A DNA stretch of 64,000 nucleotides. Origin: Nocardiopsis listeri NBRC 13360. GTDB lineage: Bacteria > Actinomycetota > Actinomycetes > Streptosporangiales > Streptosporangiaceae. Made by a program: the position numbers and the translations under genes. The stretch spans positions 1 to 64,000 of the forward strand of contig NZ_BCSH01000029.1 in assembly GCF_001570765.1 (NCBI RefSeq), written 5' to 3'. How positions within the stretch are numbered: the stretch's first letter is position 1; each line of letters begins with the position of its first letter. The notes under the pieces are model-generated. The model had not been told where the DNA came from. It ran no database searches and saw only the letters and a program-made list of their open reading frames with translations. Below, in pieces: positions 53,225 through 61,248 of this stretch.

Positions 53225-54793
53225 GTGCGCACACGTCTCGTGACCGTGTTGCTCGCCCTGATCACCGCATTCCTGGTGATTCCCGGGGCGGCGGCGACGG
53301 CAGACGAACAGGGCGGTGAGGCGCTGCACGGTCAGATCACTCAGCCCGATGATCGGGATCTCGGTGTGGAAGGCATCGAGATCACGGTCTTCGAGGGTGA
53401 TGACGAGATCGAAGCGGCGGCGACCGACTCTGATGGAAATTGGGAAGTGGTGTTGCCCGGACCGGGCGACTACCGCGCAGTGGTGGATCAGGAGTCCATC
53501 CCCAGCGAGTACGAGGTCCGCGAGACGGTTCTCCTCGTCGGCGGTGAGGCCGAGGTGACGGTCGAGGCCGACGAGCGGCGACCGTTGATCGTCGCCTTGG
53601 ACGAGGCCGGTACGGCCGCGGAGGAGCCGGAGGAATCGGAGAGCCCCGCGGAGGGTGACGGCGCCGCGGAGGAGGACGAGGAGGCCGCCGCCGACGACGA
53701 GGCCCTGGAGGTCGAGGGGGTCAGTGGTGGCTTCGGTGATCGGTTCGCCCAGCTGACCGCGGCCGGTCTTCTCTTCGGCCTGGTCATCGCGGTTTCCGCG
53801 ATCGGTCTGTCGTTGATCTTCGGGACGACGCAGATCATCAACTTCTCGCACGGTGACATGGTCACCTTCGGCGCGATGATGGCGCTCCTCTTCAGCACCG
53901 GCGCGGCCGGGATGGGCAACTCCCTGTTGGCGATCTTCGCCGGTCTGGGCGTGGCGATCCTGTTGGGCGCGTTCATGGAGAACAGGCTCGGTCGGACCCT
54001 GTTGATCGTTCTGCAGTGGACGGCGGTCTTCGGTGGTATCGCCCTGGCGACCCTGTTGGGTGTGCTCGGTGACGCCGTCGAGTGGCAGGTGCCGCTGTGG
54101 TCGGCGGCCGCGATCGCGGTGGTCATGGGCGCGGTGCTGGGCGGCACGATGGAGCGCTACCTGTGGCGTCCGTTGCGCAAGCGCAACGTGGCCCTGATCC
54201 AGATGTTCATCGTGTCGATCGGTGTGGCGCTGGTCCTGCGGCACGTGCTCCTGGTGCTGTTCGGCGCGAACCGGACGCGGTACGCGGGTTTCCAGGTGCA
54301 GGAGTTGGTGCACCTGGGTCCGGTGTCGATGCCGCCTCGCGACCTGGTGATCATCGCCGTGGCCATCGTGGTCCTGGTGTTGGTGGCGTGCCTGTTGCAG
54401 TTCACCCGTATCGGCAAGGCGATGCGCGCGGTCTCGGACAACCGGGACCTGGCGGAGTCGTCGGGTATCGACGTGGACCGCGTGACGATGTACGTGTGGT
54501 TGCTCGGTGGTGGTCTGGCTTCGCTGGGCGGTGTGCTCTTCGGCCTGAACCAGGTCGTGGACTACGAGATGGGCTTCCGTCTGCTGCTGCTGATGTTCGC
54601 CGCGGTGATCCTCGGTGGTCTGGGCACGGCCTACGGAGCGATGGTCGGCGGTCTGGCCGTCGGTCTGGTGGCGATGTTGTCCACCCTGTGGTTCCCCGCA
54701 CAGCTCATGAACGCGTGGGCTCTGGCCCTGATGATCCTCATGCTGCTGCTCAGGCCCCAGGGTCTGCTCGGTTCGCGTGAGCGGGTCGGCTAG
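53225..54793 (+). CDS. livH: Branched-chain amino acid ABC permease LivH with N-terminal outer domain
   Basis: A 522-aa inner-membrane permease. Residues 1-32 are a signal peptide (TVLLALITAFLVIPGAAATA); residues about 38-125 look like a beta-sandwich of carboxypeptidase-regulatory/CnaB type (GVEGIEITVFEGDDEIEAAA, TDSDGNWEVVLPGPGDYRAV); an acidic linker of about 45 residues follows. From about 175 on it is a standard LivH permease (LSLIFGTTQIINFSHGDMV, VSDNRDLAESSGIDVDRVT). Typical LivH is about 290-310 aa, so the outer part is an extra fusion. GTG 53225 has AAGGAG 5 nt upstream. livM follows after 11 bp. Confidence 0.93.
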   Translation: MRTRLVTVLLALITAFLVIPGAAATADEQGGEALHGQITQPDDRDLGVEGIEITVFEGDDEIEAAATDSDGNWEVVLPGPGDYRAVVDQESIPSEYEVRETVLLVGGEAEVTVEADERRPLIVALDEAGTAAEEPEESESPAEGDGAAEEDEEAAADDEALEVEGVSGGFGDRFAQLTAAGLLFGLVIAVSAIGLSLIFGTTQIINFSHGDMVTFGAMMALLFSTGAAGMGNSLLAIFAGLGVAILLGAFMENRLGRTLLIVLQWTAVFGGIALATLLGVLGDAVEWQVPLWSAAAIAVVMGAVLGGTMERYLWRPLRKRNVALIQMFIVSIGVALVLRHVLLVLFGANRTRYAGFQVQELVHLGPVSMPPRDLVIIAVAIVVLVLVACLLQFTRIGKAMRAVSDNRDLAESSGIDVDRVTMYVWLLGGGLASLGGVLFGLNQVVDYEMGFRLLLLMFAAVILGGLGTAYGAMVGGLAVGLVAMLSTLWFPAQLMNAWALALMILMLLLRPQGLLGSRERVG

Positions 54794-54804
54794 GAGAGGT
54801 AACG

Positions 54805-55794
54805 ATGGATATTCTCATGATCCTCGCCGAGGCCGCTCGATCCGCGGTCGGTCCGGTCGCGGCGATCTACGCGTTGGCCGCTGTGGGGTTGAACCTGCAC
54901 TTCGGTTACACGGGTCTGCTGAACTTCGGTCAGGTCGGCTTCATGCTGGTGGGCGCCTATGGCGTGGGAATCAGCGTGGCGGTGTTCGACCTGCCGGTGC
55001 TGGTCGGTTTCCTCGTGGGTCTGGGTTGCGCGCTGGTGTTGGCGTTGCTGCTCGGTATTCCGACTCTGCGGTTGCGGGCCGACTACCTGGCGATCACGAC
55101 GATCGCGGCGGCGGAGGTGCTGCGCCTGGTGTACCGGGCGGGGTTCGCCGAGCCGGTGACCAACGGTGTCTATGGTCTGCAGAACCTGTCCTCGGGCTTT
55201 CGTGAGGTGAACCCGTTCGACGCGGGTGGGCGTTACGGGTTCGGGGCGATGACGTTCACCGGCAACCAGATGTGGTTGATGACGGTGACGTGGGGCTTGG
55301 TGGCGCTGTTCGCCGTGTTCACGTGGATGTTGATCCACAGCCCTTGGGGCCGGGTGATCAAGGGCGTTCGGGAGGACGAGGACGCGGTGCGCAGCCTCGG
55401 CAAGAACGTGTTCGCCTACAAGATGCAGGCGTTGGTGCTGGGTGGTCTGATCGGTGCGTTGGCGGGCGCGATGCTCGCGGTGCACCAGGGGGCGATCCAG
55501 CCGGACCAGTTCAAGCCGCAGGTGACCTTCTTCCTGTGGGTGATCCTGCTGTTGGGCGGTGCGGGCCGTGTGTTCGGTCCGATCATCGGTTCGATGGCGT
55601 TCTGGTTCCTGATGAACTTCACGGACGGGTTCTTGAAGGGCCTTGGCCGTGAGGGGTTGTTGCCCTTCCTGGAGGGACCCGACTATGGCGCGATCCAGCT
55701 GGCCTTCGTGGGGCTGTTGCTGGTGCTGCTGATCGTCTTCCGGCCGCAGGGCCTCATCGGTGACCGCAAGGAGATGCTGATCAATGTCAAGTGA
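54805..55794 (+). CDS. livM: Branched-chain amino acid ABC permease LivM
   Basis: A 329-aa membrane permease, partner of LivH. The segment AIYALAAVGLNLHFGYTGLLNFGQVGFM is the LivM signature (shown by its core GLNLHFGYTGLLNFGQVGF), and PTLRLRADYLAITTIAAAEV plus GVREDEDAVRSLGKN form the coupling region contacting the ATPases. About ten hydrophobic segments can be traced. The ATG at 54805 has an AGGAGAGG site. Its end overlaps livG by 11 nt, indicating coupled translation. Length is normal. Confidence 0.96.
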   Translation: MDILMILAEAARSAVGPVAAIYALAAVGLNLHFGYTGLLNFGQVGFMLVGAYGVGISVAVFDLPVLVGFLVGLGCALVLALLLGIPTLRLRADYLAITTIAAAEVLRLVYRAGFAEPVTNGVYGLQNLSSGFREVNPFDAGGRYGFGAMTFTGNQMWLMTVTWGLVALFAVFTWMLIHSPWGRVIKGVREDEDAVRSLGKNVFAYKMQALVLGGLIGALAGAMLAVHQGAIQPDQFKPQVTFFLWVILLLGGAGRVFGPIIGSMAFWFLMNFTDGFLKGLGREGLLPFLEGPDYGAIQLAFVGLLLVLLIVFRPQGLIGDRKEMLINVK

Positions 55795-56662
55795 TGAGGT
55801 GGACACCTCCGCGGCGGTCGAGGTCGACCGGATGGCGGACGCGGTGGCCGAGCCCGGGTCGCCGAAGTCGGATCCGATCCTGGTGGCCGACAGCGTGAAG
55901 CGTTCCTTCGGTGGTCTGACCGCGGTGGACGTGAACCACTTGGAGGTACAGCGGGGGACGATCACGGCGCTGATCGGTCCGAACGGTGCGGGCAAGTCGA
56001 CGTTCTTCAACCTGTTGACCGGGTTCGACCGGGTGGACAAGGGCCGCTGGACGTTCGAGGGAAGGCCGATCAACGGTCGTCGTGGCCACCAGGTGGCGCG
56101 GGCCGGGATGGTACGGACGTTCCAGTTGACCAAGGCCCTGACCCGCATGACGGTGCTCGACAACATGTTGTTGGGTGCTCAGGGCCAGTTGGGCGAGCGG
56201 ATGGTCGGCGCGTTCCTGCGGCCGATGTGGCGTTCGCAGGAGCAGGCCAACACCGAGCGCGCCATGGAGTTGTTGGAGCGCTTCAAGCTCGTCGACAAGC
56301 GTCAGGACATGGCGGGTTCGTTGTCGGGTGGTCAGCGCAAGCTGTTGGAGATGGCGCGCGCGTTGATGACCGATCCGAGCATGATCATGTTGGACGAGCC
56401 GATGGCGGGTGTGAACCCCGCTCTGGTGCAGTCGCTGTTGCAGCACATCACGTCGTTGCGGGACGAGGGCAAGACGGTCCTGTTCGTCGAGCACGACATG
56501 GACGTGATCATGGGCATCAGCGACTGGATCGTGGTGTTGGCGCAGGGCGGGGTGATCGCGGAGGGTCGTCCCTCGGACATCCGGTCCGACCAGCAGGTGA
56601 TCGACGCCTACCTGGGAGCCCAGGAGGTCGAGGGTGAGTCCGGGGAGAGTGGCGATGAGTGA
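55784..56662 (+). CDS. livG: Branched-chain amino acid ABC ATPase LivG
   Basis: A 292-aa ATPase of the branched-chain amino acid importer. Walker A is LIGPNGAGKSTFFNLLTG, signature LSGGQRKLLEMARAL, Walker B MIMLDEPMAGVNP, H-loop FVEHDMDVIMGI; FQLTKALTRMTVLDNMLLGA is the LivG-specific Q-loop region. The extra N-terminal 38 residues before the ATPase domain are charged. ATG 55784 overlaps livM. Its last codons overlap livF by 8 nt. All catalytic residues are present. Confidence 0.96.
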   Translation: MSSDEVDTSAAVEVDRMADAVAEPGSPKSDPILVADSVKRSFGGLTAVDVNHLEVQRGTITALIGPNGAGKSTFFNLLTGFDRVDKGRWTFEGRPINGRRGHQVARAGMVRTFQLTKALTRMTVLDNMLLGAQGQLGERMVGAFLRPMWRSQEQANTERAMELLERFKLVDKRQDMAGSLSGGQRKLLEMARALMTDPSMIMLDEPMAGVNPALVQSLLQHITSLRDEGKTVLFVEHDMDVIMGISDWIVVLAQGGVIAEGRPSDIRSDQQVIDAYLGAQEVEGESGESGDE

Positions 56663-57512
56663 GGGGAACGGCGGGTCGCGCCCTGAGCCGGAGGAGGTTC
56701 CGGTGGAGGTCGAGGAGGCCGCCGCGGTCCAGGAGCATCGTGAGGAGGTCCTGGAGCACGCGGGCGCGGCCTTGGAGGTGGGTGGCCCGGAGGACCATCT
56801 GCTGTTGGCCCAGGACATGGTGGCCGGTTACGTGCCGGGGGTGAACATCCTGAACGGGTGCACCCTGACCCTGTCCGAGGGCGAGGTCGTGGCGATCATC
56901 GGTCCGAACGGCGCGGGCAAGTCGACGTTGATCAAGACGATCTTCGGACTGATCCCGGTGCGGGAGGGTTCCTTGACGTTGCGGGGTTCGAGTATCGCGG
57001 GTCTGCCGGCGCACGGTCTGGTGGAGCGTGGTGTGGGGTACGTGCCGCAGACGCGGAACGTGTTCCCTTCCCTGACGATCGAGGAGAACCTCCAGATGGG
57101 GGCGTTCCTTCGGCCGAAGTCGTTCGCCGAGCGGTTCGCTGTGGTCTCGGATCTGTTCCCGTTGTTGGGGAAGCGGCGCCGGGCCAAGGCGGGTTCGCTG
57201 TCGGGCGGTGAGCGCCAGATGGTGGCTATGGGGCGGGCCTTGATGATGGACCCGTCGGTGCTGCTGTTGGACGAGCCGACCGCGGGGTTGTCGCCGATCT
57301 ACCAGGAGGAGGTCTTCCAGCGGGTCAAGGAGGTCAACTCCACGGGTGTCTCGGTGGTCATGGTGGAGCAGAACGCGCGGCGTTGTCTGCAGATCTGTGA
57401 CCGCGGGTACGTGTTGGACCAGGGCCGGAACGCGTACACGGGTACGGGTCGGGACCTGTTGAACGATTCGAACGTGGTCGAGTTGTACCTGGGGACGCTC
57501 GCGAAGGCGTGA
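56655..57512 (+). CDS. livF: Branched-chain amino acid ABC ATPase LivF
   Basis: A 285-aa ATPase, partner of LivG. Walker A IIGPNGAGKSTLIKTIFGL, Q-loop GYVPQTRNVFPSLTIEENL, signature LSGGERQMVAMGRAL, Walker B LLLDEPTAGLSP, H-region VVMVEQNARRCL (Gln in the usual LivF place of the H-loop His, normal for this family). About 50 extra acidic residues precede the domain. ATG 56655 (MSEGNGG) follows GGGGAGAG and overlaps livG; an earlier in-frame ATG at 56634 is less likely. It ends the liv operon, followed by a long bidirectional terminator. Confidence 0.96.
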   Translation: MSEGNGGSRPEPEEVPVEVEEAAAVQEHREEVLEHAGAALEVGGPEDHLLLAQDMVAGYVPGVNILNGCTLTLSEGEVVAIIGPNGAGKSTLIKTIFGLIPVREGSLTLRGSSIAGLPAHGLVERGVGYVPQTRNVFPSLTIEENLQMGAFLRPKSFAERFAVVSDLFPLLGKRRRAKAGSLSGGERQMVAMGRALMMDPSVLLLDEPTAGLSPIYQEEVFQRVKEVNSTGVSVVMVEQNARRCLQICDRGYVLDQGRNAYTGTGRDLLNDSNVVELYLGTLAKA

Positions 57513-57538
57513 ATGTCGGGTCTTGGGGCCCGGGCGAA

Positions 57539-57570
57539 GAGGGGGTGGGACCGCGCGGTCCCACCCCCTC
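57539..57570. terminator. Bidirectional terminator between livF and livK
   Basis: 16 bases (57539-57554) are directly followed by their exact reverse complement (57555-57570), giving a 14-bp stem with a 4-nt loop between two convergent genes. Confidence 0.85.
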
Positions 57571-57593
57571 CGTCGTGTTCGTGGTGTGAGGGG

Positions 57594-58826
57594 TCAGCCC
57601 TGGGGTGAGTATTCGGTGTAGCCGAGGATCTCGTAGCCGTCGTCTCCGAAGTGGAAGAGCTCGAAGGTGGCGGAGGTGGGGTCGCCGTTGTCATCGAAGT
57701 CGATGTTTCCGCTGGTGCCCTGGTAGTCGATGCTCTCGCCCTGGTCGAGGAGGTCGCGGCATTCCTCGAAGGAGTTGCATTCGGTGCCTTCGGGGCGGCT
57801 GATCTCGGGCAGGTGTTCGACGTAGACGGTCGGGTCCGGCGACTCGGCGGATTCGGCGGCCAGGGCGATGGCGGTGACGCAGTCGAAGATCTGGGGCGCG
57901 AACTGGAAGGCTGAGAGTTCGGGGTCGAATTCGCGCAGCCCTTCGTTGAACCCGGGGTTGTCGGCGCTGGGGGCGACCCCGGTGGTGCCGACGACGGTCT
58001 CGGGCCGGTTGTCCGCGACGGTTTCTGCCAGGCCGGGGTCGTTGAGGCCGTCGGTGAGGTAGAAGGTACTGCGGACCTGGCTTTCGATGAGGGCGGCCAT
58101 GAGCTGTGTGCCCTCTTCGAAGGAGATGAGGGCGATGGCGTCGGCGTCGGCTCGGAAGACCCCGTCGATGACGGCGCCGAAGTTGGTGCTGTCGGGGTCG
58201 TAGGTCTCGCTGACGAGGACGTCGACGCCGAGGGAGTTCAGTTCGTTCTCGACGGCCGTGAGGTAGCCGGTGCCGTAGTCGTCGGCGCGGGCGACGATGG
58301 CGGCGGAGGTGTGGCCGTCCTCGACGATCTGTTGGGCGAGGACGGGGCCCGCCATGAGGTCGCTGGGGGCGGTGCGGAAGAAGTAGCCGTCGTCGTCGAT
58401 CTCGGAGAGTTCGGGGGCGGTGTTGGAGCCCGAGCACTGGACGATCTCGGCGCCGGTGATGGTGTCGTAGGTGGCCTGGGTCATGGCGGAGGCGGCGGCG
58501 CCGATGACGGCGTTGACGTTGTCGTTGACGAGGGCGTTGGCGGCTTCGTTGGCCTGGGCGTTGTCGCCGGCCTCGTCGGCTTGGACGGGTGGTGGTACCT
58601 GTTCGCCGAGGATGCCGCCGGCGTCGTTGATCTGGGAGATGGCGTATTCGACGGCGGAGAGCTGGGGCGGGCCGAGGAAGGCCAGGGATCCGGTCTGTGG
58701 GTAGAGCAGGCCGTAGGTGAAGGCGCTGTCCTCGGTTTCGGACGCGTCGGAGCAGGCGCTGAGGGTGAGTACGACGGCGAGCGCGGTGGCGGTGAGCGCC
58801 AGGGCCGGGCGCGTGTCGGTGGTCAT
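57594..58826 (-). CDS. livK: Branched-chain amino acid binding lipoprotein (LivK, copy 2)
   Basis: A 410-aa type I periplasmic-binding-protein lipoprotein. ATG 58826 gives MTTDTRPALALTATALAVVL and the lipobox L-S-A-Cys (about residue 24). The ligand lobe reads FTYGLLYPQTGSLAFLGPPQ, AVIGAAASAMTQATYDTITG, VQCSGSNTAPELSEI, FFRTAPSDLMAGPV and AIVARADDYGTGYL. Four further Cys occur in the C-terminal half (FDCVTAIAL, ECNSFEECRDLL), likely disulfide-bonded. It is the second of two tandem paralogues on the minus strand, with long stretches identical in DNA to the first. It should deliver leucine, isoleucine, valine or a related ligand to LivHMGF, encoded convergently. Confidence 0.93.
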   Translation of the reverse strand: MTTDTRPALALTATALAVVLTLSACSDASETEDSAFTYGLLYPQTGSLAFLGPPQLSAVEYAISQINDAGGILGEQVPPPVQADEAGDNAQANEAANALVNDNVNAVIGAAASAMTQATYDTITGAEIVQCSGSNTAPELSEIDDDGYFFRTAPSDLMAGPVLAQQIVEDGHTSAAIVARADDYGTGYLTAVENELNSLGVDVLVSETYDPDSTNFGAVIDGVFRADADAIALISFEEGTQLMAALIESQVRSTFYLTDGLNDPGLAETVADNRPETVVGTTGVAPSADNPGFNEGLREFDPELSAFQFAPQIFDCVTAIALAAESAESPDPTVYVEHLPEISRPEGTECNSFEECRDLLDQGESIDYQGTSGNIDFDDNGDPTSATFELFHFGDDGYEILGYTEYSPQG

Positions 58827-59020
58827 CGGGTCGGTCCGTTCGGGGCTCGGGGGGTGGGTGTGGGCCCGGAGTTCGTGTGCGTGGTGGTCGGGCCCGGCGT
58901 GCGTGGGGTCGGTCGTGGTGGGCGTCTCGTACTCGGTCCGTGCCGTGTACGCGGTCACTCCGTACGGATATGACGAGGCACGGCGCGCGGGTGGCGGCCG
59001 TGCCGGTCGGGGGAAAGGCC

Positions 59021-59056
59021 GCCGGGGGTGCGGGGCGCGGGCCCCGCACCCCCGGC
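59021..59056 (-). terminator. Terminator after livK copy 1
   Basis: A perfect 16-bp stem (59021-59036 with 59041-59056, 4-nt loop) lies 58 nt past the stop codon on the minus strand, between the two livK genes. Confidence 0.8.
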
Positions 59057-59114
59057 GCGGTGTTGCGTGTGTCGGTGAGTCCGCTACTTCGGGACGTGGC
59101 GTCCGGTGTGGGGT

Positions 59115-60362
59115 CTACTCGTCGGCGGAGTATTCCTCGTAGCCACGGACCTCGTGGGTGTCACCGTCGAAGCCGAAGACCTCGAAGGTGGCGGAGGTGG
59201 GGTCGCCGTTGTCATCGAAGTCGATGTTTCCGCTGGTGCCCTGGTAGTCGATGTCCTCGTCCTCGTTGAGCAGGTCGCGGCATTCCTCGAAGGAGTTGCA
59301 TTCGGTGCCTTCGGGGCGGCTGATCTCGGGCAGGTGTTCGACGTAGACGCTCGGGTCGACGGAACCGGCGGATTCGGCGGCCAGGGCGATGGCGGTGACG
59401 CAGTCGAAGACCTGCGGGGCGAACTGGAACACGTCCAGGTCCGTGTCGAACTCGCGGATCCCGTCGTTGAACTCGGGGTTGTCGGCTCCGGGGGCGATGC
59501 CGGTGATGCCGTCGACGATGGACGGGTCGTCCTCGTTGACGGTGGTGCCCAGCTCGGGGCTGTTGAGGCCGTCGGTGATGTAGAGCTGGTCGCCTTCGAC
59601 GCCGCTTTCGAGGAGTTCGGCGATGACCTGGGCGCCCTCTTCGAAGGAGATGAGGGCGACGGCGTCGGGGTCCTCGTTGTCGACGGCGTTGACGACGCTG
59701 TCGAAGTTGGTGGCGTCGGGGTCGTAGGTCTCGGTGAGCGCGACCTCCGCGCCGAGGGCCTCGAGTTCGTTCTGGACGGCCTCGAGGTAGCCGTTGCCGT
59801 AGTCGTCGGCGCGGGCGACGATGGCGACGCTGGTCTGGTTGTTGGCGACGATCTGGCGGGCCATGACGGGGCCGGACATCAGGTCGCTGGGGGCGGTGCG
59901 GAAGAAGTAGCCGCCGTCGTCGATGTCGCTGAGGTCGGGCGCGGTGTTGGAGCCCGAGCACTGGACGATCTCGGCGCCGGTGACGGTGTCGTAGATCGCC
60001 TGGGTCATCCCGGAGGCGGCGGCGCCGATGACGGCGTTGACGTCGCTGTTGACGAGGCTGTTGGCGGCCTCGTTGGCCTGGGCGCCGTCGGCGGCCTCGT
60101 CACCTTCGACGATCTCGGGGACCTCGGTGCCGAGGATGCCGCCGGCGGCGTTGATCTCGGAGACCGCGTACTGGGCCGCGGTGATCTGCGGCGGGCCGAG
60201 GAAGGCGAGGGCACCGGTCTGGGGGTAGACGATGCCGTAGGTGAATTCCTCGCCCGCGGAATCTCCGCCGTTCCCGCCGTCGTCACCGTTGCCACACGCG
60301 GTCAGCCCCAGCACTAGGGCCGCGGTCGCGGCAGTGAGTCCTAGGACCTTCTTGCTTGCCAT
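59115..60362 (-). CDS. livK: Branched-chain amino acid binding lipoprotein (LivK, copy 1)
   Basis: A 415-aa lipoprotein paralogous to the downstream copy. ATG 60362 gives MASKKVLGLTAATAALVLGL and the lipobox L-T-A-Cys (about residue 23), followed by a Gly/Asp linker. Ligand-lobe motifs are FTYGIVYPQTGALAFLGPPQ, AVIGAAASGMTQAIYDTVTG, VQCSGSNTAPDLSDI and ARADDYGNGYLEAVQ. The C-terminal region with FDCVTAIAL and ECNSFEECRDLL is nearly the same as copy 2. A terminator separates the genes, so each is probably transcribed alone; a 383-bp upstream region with GCTTAATCA direct repeats serves this copy. The two may differ in ligand. Confidence 0.94.
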   Translation of the reverse strand: MASKKVLGLTAATAALVLGLTACGNGDDGGNGGDSAGEEFTYGIVYPQTGALAFLGPPQITAAQYAVSEINAAGGILGTEVPEIVEGDEAADGAQANEAANSLVNSDVNAVIGAAASGMTQAIYDTVTGAEIVQCSGSNTAPDLSDIDDGGYFFRTAPSDLMSGPVMARQIVANNQTSVAIVARADDYGNGYLEAVQNELEALGAEVALTETYDPDATNFDSVVNAVDNEDPDAVALISFEEGAQVIAELLESGVEGDQLYITDGLNSPELGTTVNEDDPSIVDGITGIAPGADNPEFNDGIREFDTDLDVFQFAPQVFDCVTAIALAAESAGSVDPSVYVEHLPEISRPEGTECNSFEECRDLLNEDEDIDYQGTSGNIDFDDNGDPTSATFEVFGFDGDTHEVRGYEEYSADE

Positions 60363-60459
60363 GATCGTGGTCACTCCGTTCAACCGGCGGTGCACGTACT
60401 GCGTGGCGCAGCCGTGCCGATGATGCAGATGCGTCCTGAAGTCCGTGATGTGTGGCATG

Positions 60460-60491
60460 GCTTAATCAGGAGCGTTAGTGGAGCTTAATCA
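60460..60491. repeat. GCTTAATCA direct repeats upstream of livK
   Basis: Two identical 9-bp copies (60460-60468 and 60483-60491) 23 bp apart, about two helical turns, located 98-129 bp upstream of the livK start. A regulator site is possible. Confidence 0.5.
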
Positions 60492-60652
60492 TGGAAGTTC
60501 CGTTCCGTGAAGCGGGAGGGGGAGGTTGCGTCCGACTCGCTTTCATGCCGTTATGAACCTGTGGTCAAGGTGGGGGCCATTGGGCCTGGTTCTTGGACGA
60601 ACGTGACCGATAAGGACCGGCCGGACGCAATCTGTCATGGTGGTGGGGCACC

Positions 60653-60691
60653 ACACGGGCCGACCGTCGACGTGTGACGGACGGCCCGTGT
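60653..60691 (-). terminator. Hairpin after the thioesterase gene
   Basis: A perfect 10-bp stem (60653-60662 with 60682-60691, 19-nt loop) lies 54 nt past the thioesterase stop on the minus strand. Confidence 0.55.
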
Positions 60692-60745
60692 AGTGATCCT
60701 GTGTTCGCCCGTGAAGGTGGGCTTGTCGTTCGGGTCCCGCCGCGG

Positions 60746-61174
60746 TCAGTTCTGGGGTGCCTCACGGAGCATGCAGGTCAGACGGGAGGTGCACACCTTC
60801 CGGCCGGCGTCGTCGGTGATGGTGATGTCCCAGGTGGTGAGGGTGCGCCCCAGGTGGACGGGGGTGGCGACACCGGTGACGTGGCCCTCGGTGGCGGAGC
60901 GGTGGTGGGTCGCGTTGATCTCGATGCCCACGGCGATGCGCCCGAACCGGTGCGCGTGGATGGTGGAGCCGATGGAGCCGAGGGATTCGGCCAGAACGCA
61001 GGAGGCTCCGCCGTGCAGCAGCCCGAAGGGTTGTCGGTTGCCCTCGACGGGCATGCGACCCACGACGCGTTCGGGTGAGGCCTCGGTGACCTCGATGCCC
61101 ATGGTGTCGCCCAGGCCGCCGGTGAGTGTTCCGGAGTCCAGCATTTCCTTGAGTTCCCGGGCCTGCGTGCTCAT
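60746..61174 (-). CDS. PaaI-type hotdog thioesterase
   Basis: A 142-aa single-domain hotdog-fold acyl-CoA thioesterase. The family motif RQPFGLLHGGASCVLAESLG carries the conserved H-G-G and the catalytic-helix residues; GIEINATHHRSATEGHVTG and RTLTTWDITITDDAGRKVC are the other beta strands. Such enzymes hydrolyse aryl- or hydroxybenzoyl-type CoA esters, and relatives act in menaquinone or phenylacetate pathways; the substrate is not readable. ATG 61174 follows GGAAGG. TAGGAT at 61237-61232 is a likely -10, overlapping the divergent polA -10 hexamer. Confidence 0.88.
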   Translation of the reverse strand: MSTQARELKEMLDSGTLTGGLGDTMGIEVTEASPERVVGRMPVEGNRQPFGLLHGGASCVLAESLGSIGSTIHAHRFGRIAVGIEINATHHRSATEGHVTGVATPVHLGRTLTTWDITITDDAGRKVCTSRLTCMLREAPQN

Positions 61175-61231
61175 GGTGGTGCCTTCCGATCCGCTGTTCC
61201 CGTGGTGATGGCCACGGAGTGTCCCCAGCGC

Positions 61232-61241
61232 ATCCTAAGAT
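61232..61241. promoter_or_regulatory. Overlapping divergent -10 elements of polA and the thioesterase gene
   Basis: TAAGAT (61236-61241, plus) serves polA 7 nt upstream of GTG 61249; TAGGAT (61237-61232, minus) serves the thioesterase. They share 2 bp, so only one can be opened at a time. Confidence 0.45.
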
Positions 61242-61248
61242 TCCCCTT

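Larger units (their letters stand above)
60363..60745. other. Region between livK copy 1 and the thioesterase gene
   Basis: 383 bp without a gene. It carries the livK promoter side (direct repeats of GCTTAATCA at 60460-60468 and 60483-60491) and, toward the thioesterase, the hairpin 60653-60691. Confidence 0.5.
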
